DNA of 64,000 bases from Paenibacillus massiliensis 2301065 = DSM 16942 (lineage in GTDB: Bacteria; Bacillota; Bacilli; Paenibacillales; Paenibacillaceae): NCBI RefSeq assembly GCF_000377505.1, contig NZ_KB898189.1, positions 62,001 through 126,000 on the forward strand. Direction: 5' to 3'. This document shows, in pieces, positions 34,709-43,725 of this stretch. Each line of letters begins with the position of its first letter. Positions within the stretch are counted from its first letter, which is position 1. The translations under genes were made by a program, and so were the position numbers. Under the pieces are notes generated by a model. That model worked only from the letters and a program-made list of their open reading frames with translations. It was not told the origin of the DNA and did no database searches.

Positions 34709-36334
34709 TCAGGCCAAGCTGGACCCATGTGCCAAATAAGATGGCAACGCGGTCTCCAGCATCCATGAGGCAAAGTCACCGTTCCATTCCTGATCCGCTT
34801 GCTGAAAGAAATGCTCAGCAGCCTGATAATAAGCCTCTGCTACTCCTTGGCGTTCTTCCTTGCCTTGGGTCATTCCCCATTTAAGCTCCAATAAGCTCTC
34901 CGTATATAGTGACCAGTGCTTATCCAGCATACGCATATACTGTTCCCGACAGTGCATGAGCATCCTGGAGGCACCATTCCTACGCAGCATGGCTGACCAC
35001 AGATCTTCCCAGGTCTCGATAAGCTCACTAGTTGTTAAAGGCTCCTCCTGCAGTACCGGATGTCGATCCTCAAGCAGCTCAAGCCCCAAGTTAAATAATT
35101 GTAGCTGAAGGCTACTTCGTGGCCCCGAATACCTTCGTATATACCTTTTCATATGTGTATGGAGATGACCTGCAACAGACTTCTTCTCCCACATCTGATC
35201 TCTTCGGCTATATATCTTGGAGCGGTGATCGTATAAAGGCTCATCCAGCGCAGCTGCACGTGTTCTCATCTCTTTGGTGCGCCCAAGTCGATGCAGATGG
35301 AAGGAGAGCTCCTCCTGCTGCTCCTTGAAGATCTTCTCCGCATGCTCCTTCTCCTTATCGGGCTTAATTGCGAGACAAGTTAATCCCGCTGCCCGAAGAC
35401 TGTCTGATGACTCAGGCTGGTAGCCGGGTCTGTTCCAAGTCATCTGGGCGGCTGAGCGGTGGTGGCGAACAATCTCCTCTGTGAGTGCACGCTGGCGTAA
35501 ATGCGAGGAAGGCATAATCTCACATTCAACACCATAGATACTTGCGAGCTCCTCCTCATCGGAAGTCAGTACAGCCGCCGATCCACATACGTGCGTATAT
35601 TGTCTGTAATAGTGAGCTATCGACATTTCTGCCCGTAACAGATGCTCTCTATCCTCTTTTCCATACCCTTGCCTTTGCATGATCAATGGACTCAGCATAT
35701 GACGAATCAGCACAGATTCAGCATCATGAATAATCGCATATCGGTGAAAGGTCTGAATGCGCTCCCTGTCCTGTATCGTCAGATGATCGTGCAAATAATC
35801 GGCCATGAATTCATGAAAACCACCGAACGTCACATCAGCCAAATACGCCTGCTGCTTACGCTTCACGGTTCCTTGTGGATAATTCATACCTGCCTGCAGT
35901 CCAAGCAATTCAAAGATTGGACGCAGCATTTTATAGTCCTGAAAGGCTTCCTCATCACTGACAGCCATGATGTGAGCCCCACAGCCCTGTACAGCTAACC
36001 ATGTCGATGCCAAAAGAGAGACTAGCAGCCTCTCCTCTGCCGATCTCATTTCGATGAAGTATCCTTCTGTCATGAACCAGGCTGCCGAGAGCTGAACATC
36101 ATGCACCTCCAGCCCTGTTACCCTGCGAACGGCCTCTTTTGCTGCAGCGAATACCATGTAACGCCATTCATTATCTTGTGCTGACTTCGGCTCCTGCTGT
36201 GCTGAACGGATGATCCTGCCGAGATCTTCATCCTTCATGAACTTGTATCTTCGATAGATTTGCATAATCTCTGTACAATGCTCTTCCACAGTCTTCCCCG
36301 ACAACAACGCCAAGCTGTATGAACTTTTACTCAT
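34709..36334 (-). CDS. SecA-derived protein lacking ATPase motifs (pseudo-SecA)
   Basis: A 541-residue protein that follows the SecA order: AAKEAVRRVTGLEVHDVQL (64-82), IEMRSAEERLLVSLLA (94-109), HIMAVSDEEAFQDYKMLRPIFELLGL (121-146), QAYLADVTFGGFHEFMADYL (162-181), YAIIHDAESVLI (199-210), and VCGSAAVLTSDEEELASIYGVE (249-270). In SecA these read MKTGEGKTL, DEVDS and MTGTA; here Walker A is SAEERLL and the DEAD box is HDAES, so nucleotide hydrolysis should be lost. The preprotein-crosslinking domain, the GRGTD and RGRSGRQGD motifs are missing. A scaffold-like part (IYSRRDQMW, then HWSLYTESLLELKWG) remains. No zinc tail is present. It is a single gene; function unknown. Confidence 0.8.
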   Translation of the reverse strand: MSKSSYSLALLSGKTVEEHCTEIMQIYRRYKFMKDEDLGRIIRSAQQEPKSAQDNEWRYMVFAAAKEAVRRVTGLEVHDVQLSAAWFMTEGYFIEMRSAEERLLVSLLASTWLAVQGCGAHIMAVSDEEAFQDYKMLRPIFELLGLQAGMNYPQGTVKRKQQAYLADVTFGGFHEFMADYLHDHLTIQDRERIQTFHRYAIIHDAESVLIRHMLSPLIMQRQGYGKEDREHLLRAEMSIAHYYRQYTHVCGSAAVLTSDEEELASIYGVECEIMPSSHLRQRALTEEIVRHHRSAAQMTWNRPGYQPESSDSLRAAGLTCLAIKPDKEKEHAEKIFKEQQEELSFHLHRLGRTKEMRTRAAALDEPLYDHRSKIYSRRDQMWEKKSVAGHLHTHMKRYIRRYSGPRSSLQLQLFNLGLELLEDRHPVLQEEPLTTSELIETWEDLWSAMLRRNGASRMLMHCREQYMRMLDKHWSLYTESLLELKWGMTQGKEERQGVAEAYYQAAEHFFQQADQEWNGDFASWMLETALPSYLAHGSSLA

Positions 36335-36514
36335 ATTAGCCCTGTCCGTCCTTTTATATAATATTGTAATGCCGTCCCCATTCTCGAATTGAGCTCAGTG
36401 AACACCTGACTGTCTGAGTAACTTGTGGCACTCATTCTAACAGGACGCACTGAACGGATTCTGAACAGGCCAGGATGAGTGGCTTCTAACAAAGGATCAT
36501 ATTGATCAGTTATA

Positions 36515-36565
36515 TAAAAAAGCAAAGCACCCGTTCCCCCATCGTTGGGAAATAGTGCTCTGCTT
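36515..36565 (-). terminator. Terminator of the ABC exporter operon
   Basis: AAGCAAAGCAC (36520-36530) pairs with GTGCTCTGCTT (36555-36565) with one mismatch, and the A-run at 36515-36521 provides a U-tract on the minus-strand RNA. Confidence 0.7.
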
Positions 36566-36593
36566 AATAGACCTTCAGTAATATACCTGCTAT

Positions 36594-38432
36594 TTAATTC
36601 TCCAACTGACCAGAGACCAGGCGACTGTAGAAGCCCTTTTCGGCCAGAAGTTCCTTATGGGTCCCCTGCTCAATCAATCTTCCGTCCTTCAACACCAGGA
36701 TACGGTCGGCTCTGCGGATGGTATTCAGCCGATGGGCTATTACAAAGCTGGTCCGTCCCTGCATGAGACGGTGAAGCCCTTCCTGAATCTTGATCTCAGT
36801 AACCGTATCTATGCTGCTGGTCGCCTCATCCAGTACGAGAATGGCAGGATCAGCCAGCATGGCACGGGCAATAGCCAGCAGTTGCTTCTGCCCCTGACTA
36901 ATTCCGCTTCCATCTGCCCGTAGCAGTCTATCATAGCCCTGCGGCAAGCGGGAAATGAAGGAATGGGCATTCGCAAGCCTAGCAGCCTCTTCCACCTCCC
37001 GATCCGTCGCATCCAGCCTTCCATACCGGATATTTTCGCGGATGGTTCCCTCGAATAGGAAGGAATCCTGCAGTACGAAGGCCATGTGAGACCTCAGACT
37101 TTCGCGGGTGATCGTGCCCAGGTCGCGCCCGTCGAGCGTAATCGTCCCAGCGTCAGGATTATAGAAGCGGGATAACAACTGAATCAAGGTTGTCTTGCCA
37201 GCCCCGGTAGGACCGACCAGTGCAATCATTTCCCCAGGCCGAGCCTCAAAAGTAATGTCTTCTAGCGTTACACCACTATCCTTGTCGTAGGAGAACCTGA
37301 CCTCCTGAAAACGAACAGCCCCCTGTACACTGGAGATTACTGTAGAGGCTCCTTCATCACCAGCCTCCTCGTCCTCATCCAGCACCTCGAATACACGCTC
37401 TGCTCCAGCCAGAGCAGACAGGAGCGTATTCCATTGATTCGCCAGATCATTCAACGGTCGTGTGAATTGGCGAGCATACTCGGCGAAGACGATCATGATG
37501 CCTACCGTCACAGCTCCGTGGATAGCCAGAATCCCGCCGATCCCTGCTACAATGGCAAAGCTGAGATTGTTCAGTCCGTTCATCAGCTTCGGAATGAAGC
37601 CGGAAATCGTCTGCGCCCAGAAGCCAGATAACTGGATGCGGTCATTGCGCTCTCCGAACTCACGTATGACCCGCTGCTCCTGAGAGAAGGCCTTGATTAG
37701 CCGTTGTCCTGACAATGTCTCCTCTATGTAGCCGTTCAGATCGCCCAGATTGCGCTGGCGTTGCTTGAACAAGGGACCTGTCCTGCGTGTAATCCAGCGC
37801 ATCCCCATATACATCAAAGGCACAACAATAAAGGTGAGCAGTGTCAGCAACGGACTCAGCCAGAGCATGACGCCAAGCGTACCGAGGAGGGTAAGCACAC
37901 TTGAGAATATCTGGATAGCCGAGCTGTTCAGCGTCGAGCTAACATTCTCGATGTCATTGGTCAGACGGCTCATAATCTCTCCCTGCTGGCGCTTGCCAAA
38001 ATAGGCGACTGGCAGTCTATGCAGATGAGAGAACAGGTCACACCGGAGACGATACACCGTATCCTGGGCAATTCCGATCATCCAGATGCTCTGCAGCCAG
38101 CCTGTAATCGAGACAAGAGCATAGACAAGGGCCAGCGCACAGAGGTAATACCCCCAGCTCCAGCTACCTGCACCTTGCAGATAGTCATCCACAGCCACCC
38201 CAACCATATAAGGTCCTAGTAATGCGAGGCCTGAGCTAAGCACCACCATGAAGAGCACCCAGAACAGCTTTAATTTGCGCGACGCAAGGTAGGTCCACAA
38301 TCTCCGCAACGTAGCAGACCAGTCCTTGACCTTGGCAGGTCTGCCTCTTCGGCCAGAGCCTGCTGCCTGTCCTGCGCCCGGCTCTATGACAGGTCGTGGA
38401 TGGCGGAAAGGTTCAACGAATGCCTTGAACAT
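36594..38432 (-). CDS. Heterodimeric ABC exporter, subunit B (consensus Walker B)
   Basis: A 612-residue fused membrane/ATPase half-transporter; GGAGGGG precedes the ATG at 38432, overlapping the upstream gene by 20 bases. Six membrane helices (about 50-320), then Walker A GPTGAGKTT, signature ISQGQKQ, Walker B ILVLDEATSSID and the H-loop IAHRLNT. The signature deviates from LSGGQ while the catalytic Glu is intact, the complement of subunit A, as in BmrCD or TM287/288 exporters. It probably expels drugs or lipophilic compounds. Confidence 0.9.
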   Translation of the reverse strand: MFKAFVEPFRHPRPVIEPGAGQAAGSGRRGRPAKVKDWSATLRRLWTYLASRKLKLFWVLFMVVLSSGLALLGPYMVGVAVDDYLQGAGSWSWGYYLCALALVYALVSITGWLQSIWMIGIAQDTVYRLRCDLFSHLHRLPVAYFGKRQQGEIMSRLTNDIENVSSTLNSSAIQIFSSVLTLLGTLGVMLWLSPLLTLLTFIVVPLMYMGMRWITRRTGPLFKQRQRNLGDLNGYIEETLSGQRLIKAFSQEQRVIREFGERNDRIQLSGFWAQTISGFIPKLMNGLNNLSFAIVAGIGGILAIHGAVTVGIMIVFAEYARQFTRPLNDLANQWNTLLSALAGAERVFEVLDEDEEAGDEGASTVISSVQGAVRFQEVRFSYDKDSGVTLEDITFEARPGEMIALVGPTGAGKTTLIQLLSRFYNPDAGTITLDGRDLGTITRESLRSHMAFVLQDSFLFEGTIRENIRYGRLDATDREVEEAARLANAHSFISRLPQGYDRLLRADGSGISQGQKQLLAIARAMLADPAILVLDEATSSIDTVTEIKIQEGLHRLMQGRTSFVIAHRLNTIRRADRILVLKDGRLIEQGTHKELLAEKGFYSRLVSGQLEN

Positions 38433-40350
38433 GCTGCCCCTCCTCCTCATGCTGTGAATCATAAATGGTACGGTATAAGGATGAGCGCTCCATCAGCTCC
38501 TGATGGCTCCCCTTCTCCATTAGCCGTCCTTCGTCCAATAGCAAAATCAGATCTGCCGAGGCCGTTGAACTGACCTTCTGCGTAATGAGAATCGTAGTGC
38601 ACGCCAGTTCTTTTAGCTCCTGCAACAGAGCATTCTCGGTCTGCACATCCAGCGCACTTGTGCTGTCGTCCAGAATAAGAATGGCTGGCTTGCGAACTAG
38701 CGCACGGGCAATGGACAGCCGCTGCTTCTGGCCGCCAGACAGATTCACACCCTTTTGGCCGATCATCGTATCATAGCCTTGGGGCAGACGTTCAATCGTC
38801 TCGTGAATCTGTGCTTGGCGGGCTGCAAGCTCAATCTCCGCGGCTGTTGCCGCTGGATTCCCCCAAGCAATATTGTCACGCACACTGCCCGAGAATAACA
38901 GCACCTCCTGCGGTACATATCCAATAGAGCCTCTTACCCGGTGCACATCCAGCTCACGCGCCGGATGTCCATCGATACGCACCACGCCCGAATTCTCCTC
39001 GTATAAGCGGGGAATGAGCTGCACCAGCGACGTCTTGCCTGAGCCCGTAGCCCCCATGATGGCGATCCGTTGCCCTGCCCTCGCTTGGAACGATATATTT
39101 AGCAGGACAGGCAGGTCGCTTCCGGGGTAGCTGAAGCTTACTTCTTCGAAGGCAATGTCTCCCACAATCGGCGCTGACGCAGGCCCTATCTCAGACCTCG
39201 ACCGTTCCGTAGTACCATTAGCTTCGGAGATTGGAGTATCACCGTTCGAAGGGCTCGCTACTGATGCATGGCTCTGTGGGACAAGACTCCTTGGAGCATA
39301 CGAGCTCTCTAGAGCTTGCGAGTTTGATAGTGCTTGCGAGTTCGATAGTGCTTGCGAGTTCGATAGAGCGTGTGAGTTCGATAGAGAGTGCGAGCTCTCT
39401 GGAGCAAGATCCTCGGCGTAGAGCACCTCACCAATCCGCTGTGCGGAGGCCCCGGCCCTGGAATACGTCGATACAATCCACGACAAGGCCGACAAGGCTC
39501 CAATGGTCCGCAGCATATAGTTAATGACCGCAACGACTTCACCTATCGTAGCATCTCCGGTAGCAATATCCGCTTTTCCCAGCCACAGCACACCGATAAT
39601 GCCCAGATTCATTAGGAACAGCACAAAGGGCATTGTCGTCTCCGTGAACCGCAAGGCAGACATCGTCCCCTGCATCAGATTCCGATTATGCTCTGCGAAG
39701 CGGCCCATTTCGTGCTTCATGCGAACAAATACGCGAATCAGACGAATCCCGCTGAGATTCTCCTGGATGACCCCATTTACCTTATCCAGTCTGCGTTGCA
39801 CACTTCGATACAGCAGTGCTGCCCGCTTCATGACGATGGTCAGGATTACGATCAGGATGGGAACCATCACCGTTAGCAGCAGCCCCAGTTTGAAGTGGAC
39901 CAATAATGACATGATGACACTCCCAATGACGATTAACGGCACCCGTGACATGAAACGCAGACTCATAAAGATCGTCTCCTGCAGCTGCGTGACATCACCT
40001 GTGAGACGCGTAATGAGCGAGGACACGGCAAAGCGGCTAAACGCTGCGTAGGACAGTGACTCCAGCTTGCGGTATAGGCGATCACGCAGATCGTAGCCGA
40101 CTCCCTGACTGGCATGTGATGCGTAGAAGGAGCCAAATACACCCCCTGCGAAGGCCAATAGTGCTCCACCAGTCAGGATGCCACCCCACATCCATACGAC
40201 CTGCGCATTCTGCTGACGTATTCCTTCATCAATGATTTTGGAGATGATCCAGGGCTGCAACAGCTCTACAACTAGTTCGATCAGCATCATACTCAGTGCC
40301 ACACAAGAAGCAATCCGGTATTTTTTCAAGAAAGTAAATATGAGTGCCAT
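38413..40350 (-). CDS. Heterodimeric ABC exporter, subunit A (degenerate ATP site)
   Basis: A 645-residue half-transporter; GGAGG precedes the ATG at 40350. Six membrane helices (1-300) lead to a linker with six-residue repeats (SNSQAL, about 316-346), then Walker A GATGSGKTS, signature LSGGQKQ, Walker B ILILDDSTSALD with Asp in place of the catalytic Glu, and Gln instead of His in the H-loop (ILITQKVSS). These are the hallmarks of the degenerate NBD of BmrC/YheI-type subunits. It pairs with the product of the overlapping downstream gene. Confidence 0.9.
   Translation of the reverse strand: MALIFTFLKKYRIASCVALSMMLIELVVELLQPWIISKIIDEGIRQQNAQVVWMWGGILTGGALLAFAGGVFGSFYASHASQGVGYDLRDRLYRKLESLSYAAFSRFAVSSLITRLTGDVTQLQETIFMSLRFMSRVPLIVIGSVIMSLLVHFKLGLLLTVMVPILIVILTIVMKRAALLYRSVQRRLDKVNGVIQENLSGIRLIRVFVRMKHEMGRFAEHNRNLMQGTMSALRFTETTMPFVLFLMNLGIIGVLWLGKADIATGDATIGEVVAVINYMLRTIGALSALSWIVSTYSRAGASAQRIGEVLYAEDLAPESSHSLSNSHALSNSQALSNSQALSNSQALESSYAPRSLVPQSHASVASPSNGDTPISEANGTTERSRSEIGPASAPIVGDIAFEEVSFSYPGSDLPVLLNISFQARAGQRIAIMGATGSGKTSLVQLIPRLYEENSGVVRIDGHPARELDVHRVRGSIGYVPQEVLLFSGSVRDNIAWGNPAATAAEIELAARQAQIHETIERLPQGYDTMIGQKGVNLSGGQKQRLSIARALVRKPAILILDDSTSALDVQTENALLQELKELACTTILITQKVSSTASADLILLLDEGRLMEKGSHQELMERSSLYRTIYDSQHEEEGQHVQGIR
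39314..39403. repeat. In-frame 18-bp tandem repeat in ABC exporter linker
   Basis: Five consecutive 18-base units, for example GCTTGCGAGTTCGATAGT at 39332-39349; units two and three differ at one base, and the outer ones are more diverged. On the coding strand each encodes a six-residue block such as ALSNSQ. Because the unit is a multiple of three, copy number can vary without breaking the frame. Confidence 0.95.
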
Positions 40351-40493
40351 AGTCAGTCATTCCTCCGAAACCGGAATTTTCCGTCCTCTGTCGGACCTGT
40401 TATTCATACTGTGAATTGCAAAATATGTATACTTTAATATACCCCATATTTTTATGATTTTCTGCATTTGCCAGTAGCTTCGTCCGAAATTGC

Positions 40494-40540
40494 AAAAAAA
40501 CTTCCGGCAGATCATGGCACAAGGCCATATCTACCGGAAG
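40494..40540 (-). terminator. Terminator of the PL11 lyase gene
   Basis: CTTCCGGCAGAT (40501-40512) pairs with ATCTACCGGAAG (40529-40540) and an inner stem ATGGC/GCCAT extends it. The A-run at 40494-40500 is a seven-U tract on the minus strand. Confidence 0.85.
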
Positions 40541-40594
40541 ATATTAACGAATCATGAAGCGATCAGGGTCGGGTCACATGAATACGTTCCCGAT

Positions 40595-43192
40595 CTAGTT
40601 CGAACCCAAGAACATATTCGTGTATCGAAGCAAGCCATGCTCAGCACGCACGGAGATATCCTGCGGCTTCTTACTTTTCTCCAGCAATCGGATCATCTGC
40701 TGCACATGCTCCTCAGCCTTGCCAAGCTCCCCTCGATCCAGCTGTCGCTGTGCCTGGGTCAGACGCTGCTCCAGCTTACGGGACACCTTCTCATCTACTT
40801 CACCATCAGCCTTGAATTGCTTCAACGCCTCCCCCATTCCATGCAGTGCTCCCGGAGCCCGCAGCTGTGGAAGCGGCACCTCAGACCACTCCGTATCTGA
40901 AGCAAAATAGAAGCTTGGATAGGATGGCTGATTATAGCCCGAATTCTGCCATGCAATTCCTGTTCGGTATTGCGCATCATGCATGAGTGTATACAGCTTT
41001 CGATCCGTTAACTCGGTGCTCATATAAATACGGATGGCCGAGCTATCGGCTGTGCGCACAAGCAGCTCCTCTCGCCAATCACCGAAGATGTCAGCTACAA
41101 GAGAGGGCGTACCCTTCGTGTGATTATTGGTGCGTGTTCCTGTTGCTGTCAGCAACGTTCCCCGTTGCCAGTCCTCGATAGTTGGTGTGTTCTCCAGGGA
41201 GCCATTCACAATCTGTGTCGTCATGTTAGCGGCCCACTTGATATTCATGTTCGTACCCGGAATAGAAGTACTAATCTGCTGCCCATCGGCGGTACGAAGC
41301 TGGACAGCCCAGGTCTCCAGACCACGATGCGAAGGATCTACATCCCCGACCATGCCACGTCCAGTATCCCTGCCTGTATATCCTCCGTAGATGACTTCAC
41401 CGGTCCGGGCATCCCGCAGGGAATAGCCATACGGAGCATAGGAGCCCCCCTCATGCACCATGAAGATCTCCAGCCCCGGACGATCCGGATCTATGTCAGC
41501 GACATGCAACGCATCTCCATGTCCGAGCCGTGCTGTCGTCCCTGGCGTGGCGCTCTCTGGAGGCATGACATCCATGGAGCTATAGAGCAGGGAGCCATCA
41601 TGATCAATCGTAGCCGAGCCATAAATAATCTCATGCTTGCCATCACCATCTACATCCGCCACGCTGAGAGAATGGGCGCCTTGGGTCGTCAGTGTTCCGA
41701 ACTCAGGGTCCGTGCCATTAACACCATGCGGTCCGTCATTGAAAGGATTGCTCATCGGTGTCCAGCCGCTATCCACCAGCCAATCCTCCTTCAGACGCTC
41801 ACCATCCCAACGGTACGCTACCAGCGTCGAACGTGTGTAATAGCCGCGTGCGAAGACAGCCGATGGATGCTCGCCATCCAGATAGGCCACTCCTGCCAGA
41901 AAACGGTCTACCCGGTTACCCGGTTCGATACGGCTCATGGCATAATCTCCCCACATTAGACCATCATCATGACGTCCTACCTTGAACGGAATCGTCTGTA
42001 GCTCCTTGCCTGTAAGTCCTTCGAATACACTCAGATATTCTGGTCCCTCCAGGATGAAGCCCTCGAAGCTTCGCAATTCATTGCGAGTACTCCGGGAAGG
42101 AGCGTATTCATCTATGAAATAGTCAGCCAGGCTCTCAGCGTCTGCACGAGAGAGTGGATAGTTGTATCGAGGCTCGATTCCGAAGCTCTCCTCCAGAGTT
42201 GCTGGCCAGTTCCCGTTAAGGACCTCCTCATGACGATGCCAGTTCATGAACATGTTCACGACATGCTCATAGTAATCCTCCGCACTCATGCGGTAGTCAT
42301 CCTTATGACTATAGCCTGCTTTGAGATCTGCTTTGGGCATCGTGATATAACGCGCCTTGCCTGCACGACCTTGCGCATCATAAGGAATGACCTGCGTGCC
42401 CGGGGCCGTCTTGAACATTAGCTCTGCCTTCCCGTCCCCGTCAAAATCATAGACCATGAATTGTGTATAATGGGCGCCTGAACGAATATTCTTCCCCAGA
42501 TCAATACGGTACAGCAGGGTGCCATCCAAGCGATAGGCATCAATGTAAGTATTCCCCGTGTAGCCCTTCTGGGACACATCCTTGGCATTGGATGGATCCC
42601 ATTTCACGAACAATTCGTATTCTCCATCACCGTCCACGTCTCCCACACTCATATCATTAGCCGAGTAAGTATAGGATTCTCCTGCTGGCGTAACGCCATC
42701 GGCCGGCTTCTTCAGTGGCAGGTCCATGTACTCGCCATCCCAAGGCTGTACTACAGGACTTCTCTCCAGCTCTAGGCCATACACATCCTCTGTAGTGCCC
42801 GTTGGATCAGCTTCCGCTCCATATACGACAGCAGATACGGAATATTGAGACTCCGGTGTTCCCTCACGGTCCAGATAATTAGTGCTGTCCGTGACATAAG
42901 CAATCCGCTCACCGTTCCGGTATACATAGAAGCCCGGTCCGCTAAGACCAGATGCTGTATGGCCCGTAGCTTCATCCGCGAGCAGACGCCAGCTTAAGAA
43001 TGCTCCGTCCGGCGTTGTGGCCGCGACTAGTCCACGGTTCAGATATTCCATCTGCTTCATCCTTGTCTCCCCAGCCCCCTCGGTGCTGGCTGCTGCCGGT
43101 TGCCCCCCGGCTCCCACACCAGTCACAATCATGATTGCGCTTACAGCAATGATCGCTATTTTTTGCGCAGCTCCTTTTGTTCGCTTCTTCAT
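40595..43192 (-). CDS. Secreted PL11 rhamnogalacturonan lyase with C-terminal FIMAH domain
   Basis: An 865-residue exoenzyme; GGAAGGAG precedes the ATG at 43192. A signal peptide (KKRTKGAAQKIAIIAVSAIMIV) is followed by the PL11 beta-propeller: MEYLNRGLVAA, SVGDVDGDGEYELFVKWDP, YDFDGDGKAELMFKTAPGT, VADVDGDGKHEIIYGSA and HGDALHVADIDPD, with repeated DxDGDG calcium loops. The family includes B. subtilis YesW, which cleaves the rhamnogalacturonan I backbone of pectin. The last 80 residues form a helical FIMAH-type domain found on many paenibacillar exoenzymes. The upstream region carries a cre-like site, so carbon catabolite control is plausible. No rhamnose/galacturonate operon is adjacent. Confidence 0.92.
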   Translation of the reverse strand: MKKRTKGAAQKIAIIAVSAIMIVTGVGAGGQPAAASTEGAGETRMKQMEYLNRGLVAATTPDGAFLSWRLLADEATGHTASGLSGPGFYVYRNGERIAYVTDSTNYLDREGTPESQYSVSAVVYGAEADPTGTTEDVYGLELERSPVVQPWDGEYMDLPLKKPADGVTPAGESYTYSANDMSVGDVDGDGEYELFVKWDPSNAKDVSQKGYTGNTYIDAYRLDGTLLYRIDLGKNIRSGAHYTQFMVYDFDGDGKAELMFKTAPGTQVIPYDAQGRAGKARYITMPKADLKAGYSHKDDYRMSAEDYYEHVVNMFMNWHRHEEVLNGNWPATLEESFGIEPRYNYPLSRADAESLADYFIDEYAPSRSTRNELRSFEGFILEGPEYLSVFEGLTGKELQTIPFKVGRHDDGLMWGDYAMSRIEPGNRVDRFLAGVAYLDGEHPSAVFARGYYTRSTLVAYRWDGERLKEDWLVDSGWTPMSNPFNDGPHGVNGTDPEFGTLTTQGAHSLSVADVDGDGKHEIIYGSATIDHDGSLLYSSMDVMPPESATPGTTARLGHGDALHVADIDPDRPGLEIFMVHEGGSYAPYGYSLRDARTGEVIYGGYTGRDTGRGMVGDVDPSHRGLETWAVQLRTADGQQISTSIPGTNMNIKWAANMTTQIVNGSLENTPTIEDWQRGTLLTATGTRTNNHTKGTPSLVADIFGDWREELLVRTADSSAIRIYMSTELTDRKLYTLMHDAQYRTGIAWQNSGYNQPSYPSFYFASDTEWSEVPLPQLRAPGALHGMGEALKQFKADGEVDEKVSRKLEQRLTQAQRQLDRGELGKAEEHVQQMIRLLEKSKKPQDISVRAEHGLLRYTNMFLGSN

Positions 43193-43254
43193 GTACAGTC
43201 TCCTTCCAAGTGTAGTCATGGTCCAAGGTACATTCATTCTGAACAATCGTTAAA

Positions 43255-43268
43255 TGTTTGCGCTTACA
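43255..43268 (-). promoter_or_regulatory. Possible CcpA (cre) operator upstream of PL11
   Basis: TGTTTGCGCTTACA matches the cre consensus TGWNANCGNTNWCA at all fixed positions except one (A at position 5 is T). It lies 63 bases before the PL11 start. Confidence 0.4.
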
Positions 43269-43725
43269 AAAATAGATGCTGCCAATCTGCTGGTGCGCGC
43301 CTCCCTACCACGCCATACTGAATTACCATTTATTATTATAATTTCTGTCCTCTATCCACAGTGTTCAAAAATCCGTACCATTTCTTCAATGATTCGACCT
43401 TTGAGGTGTTATGCTGAGAAGCTAGTTCATAAAGCTCCTGCATCCATCGTTATAAGACGAAAGCGAACAATCTATAATTGGATTGGATGAGTGGATCGAA
43501 TCGGTGATACTAGCTACTAAGGAAGCAAGTGAATATGCGGATCAACTAAGACCCCCGAGCATAGAGGTGGCCAAAAAAGAAGAGCTGACTAGATCATCCT
43601 AGCCAGCCAAGTTATGACTCTATTATTGAAGAATGAAAGAGAGCATACAGCGGTCTCTCTTCCCATTTCACACTTCTCTGTTGCCCTCCTTTTTCTTAAT
43701 TTTACGCGTTCAACCTGAATAGATT
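43269..43725. other. Intergenic region of about 450 bases upstream of PL11
   Basis: Between the 322-aa lipoprotein gene and PL11, both minus strand. I see no convincing gene. A weak hairpin GAGAGC...TCTCTC near 43640-43665 may end the lipoprotein transcript. Confidence 0.4.

Noticed and set aside
41120..41959. 279-codon plus-strand frame opposite PL11
   Set aside because: Shadow of the PL11 gene; no domain and no ribosome site.
43486..43602. Short open stretch in the gap upstream of PL11 (DEWIESVILATKEASEYADQ...)
   Set aside because: Composition looks protein-like, but there is no start codon with a ribosome site and it is only about 38 codons. Possibly a remnant.
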